In this document: positions 1 to 7,279 of the stretch, piece by piece | How the letters are laid out: each line of letters starts with the position of its first letter | Position numbering within the stretch: the first letter of the stretch is position 1 | Source: an uncultured Bacilli bacterium | Lineage (GTDB): Bacteria; Bacillota_I; Bacilli_A; RF39; UBA660 | DNA: 54,734 nt | Direction of reading: 5' to 3' | NCBI GenBank assembly: GCA_947630865.1 | Contig: CANRJE010000001.1 | Coordinates: 1 to 54,734, forward strand | Notes under the pieces: model-generated | Databases searched by the model: none | Told to the model about the DNA's origin: nothing | Seen by the model: the letters and a program-made list of their open reading frames with translations, nothing else | Made by a program: the position numbers and the translations under genes

Positions 1-21
1 AGCAATTTTTCTTTTTAAAAC

Positions 22-54
22 CAAAAAACTCTTAAATCGTTAAATTCAAGAGTT
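22..54 (-). terminator. Rho-independent terminator of pflBA
   Basis: An inverted repeat of AACTCTT (27-33) and AAGAGTT (48-54) has a 14-nt AT-rich loop. On the minus strand it is followed by a run of T. It lies about 80 bases after the pflA stop, so it probably ends the pflB-pflA transcript. Confidence 0.7.
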
Positions 55-132
55 AAAAATTTTACATAATTTTACATTATATTTTTTTATTTCTTTCTAT
101 CATAGTATTTTAAGGTCTAGCCCTTAACTAAA

Positions 133-834
133 TTATAAATTCAAAAATTCTTGGTATAAATTCTCACATTTCTTTTTATCCATAGGTGGAACTTTTTCTA
201 AAGGATAAAGAATTTTAAGTTCTTTATATTTCTCGCTTCCCAATTTATGATACGGAATAAAAACGATATCTTTTACATTTTTAATTTGTTTTACATATTC
301 CTTAAGTCCTTTTATATATTCCAAATTATCATTATAGCCAGGGACAATTACTTGTCTTAAAGATACAGGAATATTAGTCTTGTTAATTAATTCGATGAAT
401 TCTTTTATTTTGGTCATTCTGGATTTCGTTAATTCAAAGTATTCATCTGAATAAATGTGCTTAATATCAAGAATTATTAAATCAACATATTTTAAAAGCT
501 CATTTATATTACCAGCAAAATCACCAGCCGTATCAATTGCAATATGGATTTTTTCTTTTTTTAAATATTTGCAAACCTTTGTTAAAAAATCACTCTGAAG
601 AAGAGGTTCGCCACCTGAAAAAGTAACTCCCCCTCCCCGTTTAAAATAATTTTTGTAACGTAATATTTTTTTAGCTAAATCAATATCTTTATAATTAGGT
701 TTTTCTCTTCGAAACATTTCTGGATTATGACAATATAGACATCTTTTTCTGCAGCCTGATAAGAAAACAATAGTTCTTATACCTGGACCATCAACACTAG
801 TTAATGTTTCAATAGAAGAAACACTTCCCTTCAT
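133..834 (-). CDS. pflA: Pyruvate formate-lyase activating enzyme (radical SAM)
   Basis: PflA is a cytoplasmic radical-SAM enzyme that uses a [4Fe-4S] cluster and S-adenosylmethionine to put the glycyl radical on pyruvate formate-lyase. The cluster motif CxxxCxxC is present at C28, C32 and C35 (GCRKRCLYCHNPE), and the FSGGEPLLQ segment is the usual SAM-binding GGE region. At 233 residues it is slightly shorter than the typical ~245. It starts inside the pflB stop codon (TAATG, 1-base overlap), so the two are translationally coupled, with the enzyme gene first and the activase second. Confidence 0.95.
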   Translation of the reverse strand: MKGSVSSIETLTSVDGPGIRTIVFLSGCRKRCLYCHNPEMFRREKPNYKDIDLAKKILRYKNYFKRGGGVTFSGGEPLLQSDFLTKVCKYLKKEKIHIAIDTAGDFAGNINELLKYVDLIILDIKHIYSDEYFELTKSRMTKIKEFIELINKTNIPVSLRQVIVPGYNDNLEYIKGLKEYVKQIKNVKDIVFIPYHKLGSEKYKELKILYPLEKVPPMDKKKCENLYQEFLNL

Positions 835-3047
835 TACATCACCTCATGGAAAGTTCTACTAATTACCTCATCTTGTTGTTCAGGAGTTAAACGATTGAAT
901 CTTACAGAATAACCAGATACTCTTATTGTTAAAAGAGGATATTTATCAGGATTATTTTTTGCATCAATTAATAGTTCTTTCGTTAAAACATTGACATTCA
1001 AGTGATGAGCTCCATTTTCAAAGTAACCATCTAAAATACCACATAAATTATTTATTTGTTCATCAAGTGTTTTACCCAAAGTAGTTGGTACAATTGAAAA
1101 AGTATTACTTATTCCATCACGACAGCAATTTGTATAATCAAGTTTAGAAACACTATTCAAACTAGCAAGTGCTCCACTTGAATCTCTTCCATGCATTGGA
1201 TTTGCTCCAGGGGCAAACGGTGTTTTAGCAAGTCTTCCATCTGGAGTTGTTCCAGTTTTATGACCGTATACAACATTTGAAGTAATAGTTAATACTGACA
1301 AAGTTGGAAAACTATTACGATAAGTTTTATGTTTTGCTAATTCATGATAAAGTTTCTTTAAAACCATTTTGGCTATATTATCAACCCTATCATCATCATT
1401 GCCATATTTCGGATAATCGCCTTTAACTTCAAAATCAACAGCAATTCCATTTTCGTTGCGAATTGGTTTAACTTTAGCATATTTTATAGCTGAAAGAGAG
1501 TCAGCAACAACCGATAAACCAGCAACACCATAAGCCATTAATCTTTTAACATCGGTATCATGTAAAGCCATTTGACTTGCTTCATAAGCATATTTGTCAT
1601 GCATATAATGAATAATATTCATAGCATCAGAATATACTTTAGCCGTTTTTTCAATAACCTTATAAAAATTGTTTTTAACTGTCTCATAATCTAAATATTT
1701 CGTTTTGATTTTAGGAATACCATCTAGTACTTTCATGTATTCCATTTCATCATAACCTTCATTGATGCTATATAGAAGTGCCTTAGCTAAATTACATCTT
1801 GCACCAAAGAATTGCATATTTTTACCAATTGTCATAGCTGAAACACAACAAGCAATAGCATAGTCATCACCGTAAATTGGTCTCATAATATCGTCATTTT
1901 CATATTGAATAGCATCAGTTTTGATACTCATTTTTGCTGCATATTTTTTAAAGTTTTCTGGTAATTTTAAACTCCATAATACTGTCATATTAGGTTCAGG
2001 AGCTGGATCTAAGTTCGTTAAAGTATGAAGAATTCTAAAGGTTGTTTTTGTAACCATAGACTTACCATTTTTCGTAACTCCACCTAATGAACAAGTAACC
2101 CATGTTGGATCACCTGAAAATAATTCATCATATTCTGGGGTTCTCAAATGTCTCACTAAACGAAGCTTAATAACAAATTGGTCAATTAATTCTTGAATTT
2201 CTTCTTCTTTAATTTTACCATTTTTCAAATCTCTTTCAAAGTAAATATCTAAAAATGCATCAACTCGACCTAAACTCATAGCTGCCCCATTATTTTCTTT
2301 AACAGCTGCAAGATATCCAAAATATAGCCATTGAACTGCTTCAAAACTATTTTTAGCAGGTTTTGAGATATCGTATCCATAACTTAAGGCCATTTCTTTT
2401 ATTTTTTCTAAAGCCTTAATTTGCATACTAACTTCTTCTCTTAATCTAATTGATTCATCTAGTTCTACCTTGATATTTTTTAAGTCGTCTTTTTTCTTTT
2501 CAATCAAAAAATCGATTCCATATAGAGCAACTCTTCGATAATCTCCAATAATTCTACCTCTACCGTAAGCATCAGGTAATCCTGTAATTAAACCAACATG
2601 TTTACATAGTTTAATTTCATCATTGTAAGCATCATATACTCCATCATTATGAGATTTTGTAAACATTGGAAAATATTTTTCAATAGTTGGGTCCATTTTA
2701 TAGTCATAAGCCTTCAAAGAATTTTTAACCATACGAAGACCGCCATAAGGATTCATCATTCTTTTTAATGGTGCGTCTGTTTGAAGTCCCACAATTACTT
2801 CAGAATCTTTGTCAATATAACCAGGAGGAAAATTGGTAATTCCAGAAACTCTTGTTGTATCAATATCCAAAACGGATTTTTTTAATTCTTCTTTTAAGAG
2901 TCTTTCACATTTACTCCAAACTCTTCTTGTTTTTTCGCTTGGAGGAGTTAAAAAGCTATCATCACCATCATATCTTGTATAATTTTTCATGATGAAATCT
3001 CTTACATTTATATCTTCTTTGTAATTACCTGTTTTAAAATCTTTCAT
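834..3047 (-). CDS. pflB: Formate C-acetyltransferase (pyruvate formate-lyase)
   Basis: PFL cleaves pyruvate with CoA to acetyl-CoA and formate in anaerobic mixed-acid fermentation. The adjacent catalytic cysteines are C400-C401 (IACCVSAM), and the C-terminal glycyl-radical motif RVSGYSVRF places the radical on G712. At 737 residues it is close to the family's ~750. The ATG at 3047 follows an AAAGGTG ribosome site. It is transcribed with pflA and has its own promoter candidate. PFL implies an anaerobic or microaerophilic, fermentative lifestyle, because the radical form is oxygen sensitive. Confidence 0.97.
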   Translation of the reverse strand: MKDFKTGNYKEDINVRDFIMKNYTRYDGDDSFLTPPSEKTRRVWSKCERLLKEELKKSVLDIDTTRVSGITNFPPGYIDKDSEVIVGLQTDAPLKRMMNPYGGLRMVKNSLKAYDYKMDPTIEKYFPMFTKSHNDGVYDAYNDEIKLCKHVGLITGLPDAYGRGRIIGDYRRVALYGIDFLIEKKKDDLKNIKVELDESIRLREEVSMQIKALEKIKEMALSYGYDISKPAKNSFEAVQWLYFGYLAAVKENNGAAMSLGRVDAFLDIYFERDLKNGKIKEEEIQELIDQFVIKLRLVRHLRTPEYDELFSGDPTWVTCSLGGVTKNGKSMVTKTTFRILHTLTNLDPAPEPNMTVLWSLKLPENFKKYAAKMSIKTDAIQYENDDIMRPIYGDDYAIACCVSAMTIGKNMQFFGARCNLAKALLYSINEGYDEMEYMKVLDGIPKIKTKYLDYETVKNNFYKVIEKTAKVYSDAMNIIHYMHDKYAYEASQMALHDTDVKRLMAYGVAGLSVVADSLSAIKYAKVKPIRNENGIAVDFEVKGDYPKYGNDDDRVDNIAKMVLKKLYHELAKHKTYRNSFPTLSVLTITSNVVYGHKTGTTPDGRLAKTPFAPGANPMHGRDSSGALASLNSVSKLDYTNCCRDGISNTFSIVPTTLGKTLDEQINNLCGILDGYFENGAHHLNVNVLTKELLIDAKNNPDKYPLLTIRVSGYSVRFNRLTPEQQDEVISRTFHEVM

Positions 3048-3081
3048 ATACTTCTACACCTTTCTATCTTATACTTTATAT

Positions 3082-3110
3082 ATTATATAATAGCATATTT
3101 TGAAAAGTAA
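3082..3110 (-). promoter_or_regulatory. Candidate sigma-A promoter of pflBA
   Basis: Minus-strand -10 TATAAT (3082-3087) lies 17 bases after a weak -35 TTACTT (3105-3110), about 35 bases upstream of the pflB ATG. The -10 is perfect but the -35 is poor. Confidence 0.5.
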
Positions 3111-3152
3111 TAAAAGATATAATCGAAAATTAGATAACTAAAAATTAAGTAC

Positions 3153-3175
3153 GAAAAAAAGACTATTTCTAGTCT
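3153..3175 (-). terminator. Rho-independent terminator of rpsU
   Basis: Stem AGACTA/TAGTCT with a GAAA tetraloop (3160-3175), followed on the minus strand by about seven T. The hairpin overlaps the rpsU stop codon (3169-3171). Confidence 0.85.
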
Positions 3176-3363
3176 CTATTGTTTCTTTCACGTTTACGAG
3201 CATTTTTAATTCCAGCCTTTTTAGCTTCACGGCGTCTTACTCCTGGCTTGTCATATGCTTCTCTTTTTTTGAATTCAGAAGGGATACCGTCACGAGCAAC
3301 TTTCTGTTTAAACTTCCTTAAAGCTCCGTCTAGATTACCATTTCGAACAGCAACATGAGTCAT
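3169..3363 (-). CDS. rpsU: 30S ribosomal protein bS21
   Basis: This is a small basic 30S subunit protein that sits near the anti-Shine-Dalgarno end of 16S rRNA and helps initiation. The 64-residue product starts MTHVAVRNGNLDGALRKFKQ and ends in the usual Arg/Lys-rich helix. A longer in-frame ORF begins nine codons upstream, but the strong ribosome site AGGGAGGG lies just before the ATG at 3363 and the family begins here, so the shorter start is used. It is monocistronic, between its own promoter and a terminator that overlaps its stop. Confidence 0.95.
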   Translation of the reverse strand: MTHVAVRNGNLDGALRKFKQKVARDGIPSEFKKREAYDKPGVRRREAKKAGIKNARKRERNNRD

Positions 3364-3399
3364 CTTTTTATTCCCTCCCTTCGTTTTCAAATCAAATAG

Positions 3400-3428
3400 A
3401 TTATATCAAACAAAATCTAAAATTTCAA
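3400..3428 (-). promoter_or_regulatory. Sigma-A promoter of rpsU
   Basis: Minus-strand -35 TTGAAA (3423-3428), 17-base spacer, -10 TATAAT (3400-3405). It sits about 37 bases upstream of the rpsU start codon. Confidence 0.8.
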
Positions 3429-3469
3429 CAGAAATCGACGTTTTTTTCAAAAATATTATATGATTTAAC

Positions 3470-3562
3470 TCTAAAAAGGGAACATAGTAACTAAACGATT
3501 TCTACTTCACCGAGTTTTCACTCTCCATAGACCAAATTCCGGTAGTTATTACCGTACTTAAA
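3470..3562 (-). other. Structured intergenic segment, possible small RNA, unidentified
   Basis: The ~185 bases between the peptide genes and the rpsU promoter hold a segment less AT-rich than its flanks. On the minus strand it has a CGGTA/TACCG hairpin (loop ATAAC), then a small GAG/CTC hairpin, and it ends in GTTCCC followed by five T. A TAACTA in the first loop region could pair with a later TAGTTA, as in a pseudoknot. I recognise no known RNA family. It could be a small RNA or the 3' end of the bacteriocin transcript. Confidence 0.25.
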
Positions 3563-3613
3563 ATATCAATTTATTTTTTTAAAAATTCGTTATAATTTTA
3601 TTTTTTCTTATAA

Positions 3614-3784
3614 CTAAATACTATTTACAACTAATTCAAAAAGTGCTCTCATAAACGTTCCTAAACCTACTCCTATTTTAAAAATAATTTCCATTAGGTT
3701 ACCTGCTATAAAACAAATAAAAGGCATAAGGACAATAGGCAAAATATAATTTAGAAGAATTTTTTTATCTTTTAAAATTTGCAT
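3614..3784 (-). CDS. Hydrophobic 56-residue peptide of the bacteriocin locus
   Basis: The peptide begins MQILKDKKILLNYILPIVLM. It is strongly hydrophobic, with a probable membrane helix at about residues 10-28 and a second amphipathic stretch containing GVGLG. It has no double-glycine leader, so it is unlikely to be a normal exporter substrate. Its start overlaps the end of the upstream peptide gene by 13 bases, and it is last in the cluster. Last-position small membrane peptides are often immunity proteins; a leaderless bacteriocin is the alternative. The ribosome site (AAGAGTGG) is weak. The ORF and overlap are seen directly; the role is inferred. Confidence 0.55.
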   Translation of the reverse strand: MQILKDKKILLNYILPIVLMPFICFIAGNLMEIIFKIGVGLGTFMRALFELVVNSI

Positions 3785-3942
3785 AAATTACCACTCTTAA
3801 TTCTTCTTATTGCACTTCCTACTGCTTGTCCAATTCCAAATATCGTTTCAATACAACCACTTATGGCATTTAGAATAGCACCAGATATATCCGTGCCTCC
3901 CCCAATTATTCTTTTCATAGTTTCTTTTTCTAATTCTTCCAT
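3772..3942 (-). CDS. Double-glycine-leader bacteriocin-type precursor peptide
   Basis: This 56-residue precursor has a 15-residue leader (MEELEKETMKRIIGG) ending in Gly-Gly, which matches the C39-processed bacteriocin leader pattern. The mature part would be 41 residues: glycine-rich, with a GIGQAVG GxxxG motif, two cysteines (residues 29 and 54) and a basic RRIK stretch near the C-terminus. A good ribosome site (GAAAGGAG, 5 bases) precedes the ATG at 3942. It lies 12 bases after the other leader peptide gene, downstream of the C39 exporter. A class IIb two-peptide bacteriocin partner is likely; a signalling peptide is possible. Confidence 0.75.
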   Translation of the reverse strand: MEELEKETMKRIIGGGTDISGAILNAISGCIETIFGIGQAVGSAIRRIKSGNLCKF

Positions 3943-3954
3943 ATGAACTCCTTT

Positions 3955-4098
3955 CTACTTATTACAATCAAGAGGTCTTACTATCCCATCAATAACACCT
4001 GCTAAAAAAGTGACTAATGCCCCTATTCCGACAATAGCCCAAACGGAAATCCCTCCGCCTTTAATTTGTTTCATTTCTTCTTTTGTTAAATTATTCAT
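3955..4098 (-). CDS. Double-glycine-leader bacteriocin-type precursor peptide
   Basis: This 47-residue precursor has leader MNNLTKEEMKQIKGG, a textbook class II leader (hydrophobic-x-x-L-x-x-E-E/M-x-x-I-x-G-G). The 32-residue core is hydrophobic, with GIGALVTFLAG carrying a GxxxG-like helix-helix motif, and ends RPLDCNK with one cysteine. The start follows the upstream stop directly (TAAATG) with AAAGGAGA as ribosome site. With the next gene it forms a probable two-peptide set exported by the adjacent C39 transporter. Being under 50 codons, it is easily missed by gene callers. Confidence 0.8.
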   Translation of the reverse strand: MNNLTKEEMKQIKGGGISVWAIVGIGALVTFLAGVIDGIVRPLDCNK

Positions 4099-4503
4099 TT
4101 ATTCTCCTTTCATTTTTCGAACCATAAACTGCCATAAATTTTCTTCTTTAATTATTACTTTAATATTTAAAGTTTTTGTATCTAAGTAATAAGCATCTAA
4201 TTTAAGTTTTAAAGTATAATCGTTAACCCCTTCATCAACACCTAAAACTTTATATTTCATTTTCTTATTATCAATTTCTAATCTCTTACTATCGATTATC
4301 ATTCCTGCTTCTAAATAGTCAAGTCCCGAGATAACTAAATTATTATTTTTTGATACAATACCTTTATAATTTAAACTTGTAATATTGTTAAACAATAACA
4401 TTTCTAATATTAAAACAATAATAATTGAGAAAATAACCATAAAATACATAATTTGATAATAGTTTTTGTAACAAGTAAACCGATCTAATAGACTAATATT
4501 CAT
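4099..4503 (-). CDS. Small single-span membrane protein, probable accessory of the exporter
   Basis: A 134-residue protein with a cytoplasmic N-terminus, one strong membrane helix (about residues 19-42, rich in I, L, V and F) and an extracellular beta-rich remainder. This resembles a very short membrane-fusion protein, but it lacks the long coiled coil of HlyD/ComB-type accessories. The ATG at 4503 has AGGGGGAG upstream; an in-frame TTG at 4521 is less likely. Its start overlaps the exporter's 3' end and its stop abuts the first peptide gene, so it is translated within the same operon. I do not recognise a named family. Confidence 0.7.
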   Translation of the reverse strand: MNISLLDRFTCYKNYYQIMYFMVIFSIIIVLILEMLLFNNITSLNYKGIVSKNNNLVISGLDYLEAGMIIDSKRLEIDNKKMKYKVLGVDEGVNDYTLKLKLDAYYLDTKTLNIKVIIKEENLWQFMVRKMKGE

Positions 4504-6565
4504 AAACAACTCCCCCTTCAATCGAGATTAATTTCTGATATAAATCTCGATTATTAAAGCGATGACTAATAACAATAACCGTTTTATTTTTTAGATAAGA
4601 AAAAATATTTTTAACAATTTCTCTTTCGTTGTTGATATCTAATGCATTAAATGATTCATCAAAAATATAAATATCACTATTCTTAACTAAAGCTCTAGCT
4701 AAAATAATTCTTTGTCTTTCTCCTCCTGATAAATTCGACGCATTAGTTTCTAATAACATGTCATCTTTTAATAAACTTCTTTCAATTATCTTATCAACTC
4801 CACATAACTTAATAATCTTTAAATAAAGCTCATAAGAAACTTCGTAAGATGTAACTATATTATTATAAATAGTATCTGTAAAAATCACTTCATCTTGAGA
4901 TAAATAAGTTATTCTTTTTCGTAATTCTTTTAAATTATAATTATAAATCTTTCTATCATCTAAATAAATATCTCCTTCATAATTATCAATATATCTTGTA
5001 ATTAATTTCATGAGTGTACTTTTACCTCCTCCACTTTGACCATATAAAAGTACATGCTCACCTCCCTTAATTTCTAAGTCATGACAATTAATAACTTCAT
5101 CTATTCCATTATAAGAATAATGTAAGTTTTGAATTTTAATATTTCCTATAAAATGCTTTCCAATTATCTTTTCATCAAGTGAAAAATCCTCAGTTTTTAC
5201 ATTCAATAGTTCCTTAATTCTAGTAAAAGAAACACTAGCTTCTTTAATTAAAATTTGCAAAGAACAAATATTACTAATTGGACTAAAATAGTAACTAAGT
5301 AAACTATTAAAAACTAGTAATCTTGGAAGTGAAAAATTTCCATCCATAACTTCTTTAATTCCAAAAAAGAAAATTAAAAGTATTCCTATTCCATAAGCCA
5401 AATCTTTATAAAAAGTTTCTTTAGCAAAAGTACCATAAAGTTCAAAACTTAAATCTTGATAATCTTTATATTTAACACTCAACTTATTATTTAAAGTTTC
5501 TTCTAATTGCATTCCTTTAATTGTATTAACAGAAGAAAGTGATTCCATTAAATGATTATCAACCAAAACCTCTTTTTCTTTCATCAAATTCATTTTTTCT
5601 CTTAATAAATTATTATATATAATAATAATCAAAACATAAAAAAATGTAATTATTAAAACAATAAATGTTAATTTCATATTAATTTTTGAAAGAAGAAATA
5701 AAACTACTGTAAGCATTGATAAATCAATTACAATTGTTACTAAAAGTTTACTAATAACATCTCTTATTACATAAACATCTTTTATTCTGGCTATTATGTC
5801 AGCTTTTGATCTGTTTAAAAAATATAAATATGGAAGCTTAATGATATGATTATATACTTCTTTAACAAAAGATTCATCTAACTTATGATTTAAATAATTG
5901 ATCAAATTATTACGAAACAAATTAGTAATTTCTTTTAAAAGGGCAACTACCAATAAAAAAGCAAAAATAAAATTTAATGTCTCGTGATTATTAGTACTTA
6001 TTAAATCAATAAAGAATTGAAATTCATAAGATATTAAAACGTTGCTAATTGTATAAACCAATGAAAGAAAAATAAGAAAGAGAATTGTTGTTTTAAATGA
6101 CGGGATAATTGGAAATATTAAATTTAAAAAACTTTTCTCTTTAGCTTGTTTTAAAATCTCAGTTTTGGGTTTAAAAAGTAAATAAACATTGGTTGTAATA
6201 CTATTCCAAGCACTAATTGAATAACTTTTAAATCCCCCATCTGGATCCATTACACGTATTTCATCATCAAGAACTTTCGTAATGACCACAAAATGTCCTA
6301 TTTTTTTGTCAATTAAAATATGAGCTATGACAGGTAAATTATTTTTAAGTTTAAAAACACTCCCCCTTAATGCTTTCGTTTCAAAACCTAATTTTTCTGA
6401 TGCTGCAACTAAAGAATAAACTGAAACTCCTTCGGTAGTAGTCTTTGTTAGGTCTCTTAAATATTCTCTACTAACATAACCTCCATAATAATTAACTAAA
6501 GACATTAAACAGGCAACTCCGCAGTCTTTCAAATCTGTTTGTTTCGTGTATATAATTTTTCTCAT
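4493..6565 (-). CDS. Peptidase-containing bacteriocin ABC transporter (C39 family)
   Basis: This membrane exporter cleaves double-glycine leaders and secretes the mature peptide. The N-terminal C39 peptidase (about 1-130) has Q9, catalytic C15 (KDCGVACL), H91 (IGHFVV) and D107 (MDPDGG). A six-helix ABC membrane domain spans about 155-440. The nucleotide-binding domain has Walker A GQSGGGKST (about 508-516), signature LSGGE (about 611-615), Walker B IFDES (D636, E637) and the H-loop histidine (about 668). All catalytic residues are intact, and 690 residues is normal for the family. It is the first gene of the locus, with a TTGGAGGC ribosome site. Confidence 0.93.
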   Translation of the reverse strand: MRKIIYTKQTDLKDCGVACLMSLVNYYGGYVSREYLRDLTKTTTEGVSVYSLVAASEKLGFETKALRGSVFKLKNNLPVIAHILIDKKIGHFVVITKVLDDEIRVMDPDGGFKSYSISAWNSITTNVYLLFKPKTEILKQAKEKSFLNLIFPIIPSFKTTILFLIFLSLVYTISNVLISYEFQFFIDLISTNNHETLNFIFAFLLVVALLKEITNLFRNNLINYLNHKLDESFVKEVYNHIIKLPYLYFLNRSKADIIARIKDVYVIRDVISKLLVTIVIDLSMLTVVLFLLSKINMKLTFIVLIITFFYVLIIIIYNNLLREKMNLMKEKEVLVDNHLMESLSSVNTIKGMQLEETLNNKLSVKYKDYQDLSFELYGTFAKETFYKDLAYGIGILLIFFFGIKEVMDGNFSLPRLLVFNSLLSYYFSPISNICSLQILIKEASVSFTRIKELLNVKTEDFSLDEKIIGKHFIGNIKIQNLHYSYNGIDEVINCHDLEIKGGEHVLLYGQSGGGKSTLMKLITRYIDNYEGDIYLDDRKIYNYNLKELRKRITYLSQDEVIFTDTIYNNIVTSYEVSYELYLKIIKLCGVDKIIERSLLKDDMLLETNASNLSGGERQRIILARALVKNSDIYIFDESFNALDINNEREIVKNIFSYLKNKTVIVISHRFNNRDLYQKLISIEGGVVYEY

Positions 6566-6632
6566 TTAAGCCTCCAATTATAATATAAAACAATTAATTT
6601 ATTTTTGGAAAAATAAATCGTTTTTTTTAAGT

Positions 6633-6647
6633 CCTTGTGGCACAAGG
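6633..6647. promoter_or_regulatory. 15-bp palindrome in the exporter/regulator intergenic region
   Basis: CCTTGTG and CACAAGG arms are separated by one base. There is no T-tract on the outgoing side of either strand, so it is not a terminator. It lies 68 bases upstream of the exporter start and is a candidate operator. No convincing promoter for the exporter was found: a TATAAT at 6577-6582 abuts the ribosome site and is too close to the ATG. Confidence 0.5.
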
Positions 6648-6663
6648 GTTTAGAAAGGCCTCG

Positions 6664-6703
6664 AGGTGAAATTTGTTCACCTTTTTAAAAATTGTGCTAT
6701 AAT
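6664..6703 (+). promoter_or_regulatory. Promoter of the LexA-like gene with overlapping operator palindrome
   Basis: The -10 TATAAT lies at 6698-6703. The -35 region (about 6673-6680) is overlapped by the perfect palindrome AGGTGAA-atttg-TTCACCT (6664-6682). A repressor bound there would block this promoter, so autoregulation is likely. The core GAA-N5-TTC is one base off the Gram-positive LexA box spacing (GAAC-N4-GTTC). Confidence 0.6.
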
Positions 6704-6724
6704 ACATGACTAAGGGTGATACTA

Positions 6725-7279
6725 ATGTTAACTGAAAAACAAGAAGAATTTTATAATTTAATTTTAAATTCCTATAGTGAATTAAACGAGATTCCCAGTA
6801 TTGGTTATTTAAAAAGAAAAAGTTCTTATAAATCTTACAATACAATCTATAAATATATATTTATTTTAAAAAAGAAAGGTTATATCGATTTTGATGATGA
6901 TAAAAAGAAAATAACTTATTTAAAGAAAACTATCATTAATAGTTCTTTAATAGAAATACCTATTTTAAATGATTTTAGATTTTTATCAGTTCCAAAAAAG
7001 TCACATGATAATAAAGAATATCTCGCTTATATAATTCATAATAATCGTTTAATTAACTATCATATTATTAATAAAGATACATTAATCTTTGAAAAAAGTA
7101 CGAAAAATTTAAATAATAAAATTGTTTTAGCATTTATTGATAATGAATATAAAGTTTTAAAATATAAAAAAGAAGATGAATATATCCACCTTCTAAATAG
7201 TAAAGAAAATTATTTTATTACAAATAATCAAAATATAATTGGTAAATTAGTTACTTTAATAAGAAATACTAAGGATTAA
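6725..7279 (+). CDS. LexA/S24-family-like transcriptional regulator lacking self-cleavage residues
   Basis: Residues 1-65 match the LexA winged-helix DNA-binding domain in layout (LTEKQEEFYNLI, IPSIGYL, YIFILKKKGYI). The C-terminal part aligns by eye with the LexA/S24 fold (IINKDTLIF, KIVLAF, IIGKLVTLIR). The catalytic Ser of GDSM aligns with Arg in NNRL, the catalytic Lys of TVKR aligns with Leu, and there is no Ala-Gly cleavage site. It should therefore bind DNA and dimerise but not self-cleave in an SOS response. The ATG at 6725 has AAGGGTG upstream; an in-frame GTG at 6716 is rejected. It is divergent from the bacteriocin exporter, so it probably regulates that operon. Confidence 0.65.
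   Translation: MLTEKQEEFYNLILNSYSELNEIPSIGYLKRKSSYKSYNTIYKYIFILKKKGYIDFDDDKKKITYLKKTIINSSLIEIPILNDFRFLSVPKKSHDNKEYLAYIIHNNRLINYHIINKDTLIFEKSTKNLNNKIVLAFIDNEYKVLKYKKEDEYIHLLNSKENYFITNNQNIIGKLVTLIRNTKD

Noticed and set aside
3478..3530. Short resemblance of the rpsU upstream segment to 23S rRNA (CTCGGTGAA)
   Set aside because: Only nine or so bases agree and the flanks do not follow rRNA; chance similarity.
6577..6582. TATAAT upstream of the exporter as its -10 box
   Set aside because: It abuts the GGAGG ribosome site, so transcription would start inside or after it.
6627..6845. 72-codon minus-strand ORF over the regulator promoter
   Set aside because: It is antisense to the LexA-like gene and its control region, has no ribosome site and has a composition typical of a shadow ORF.
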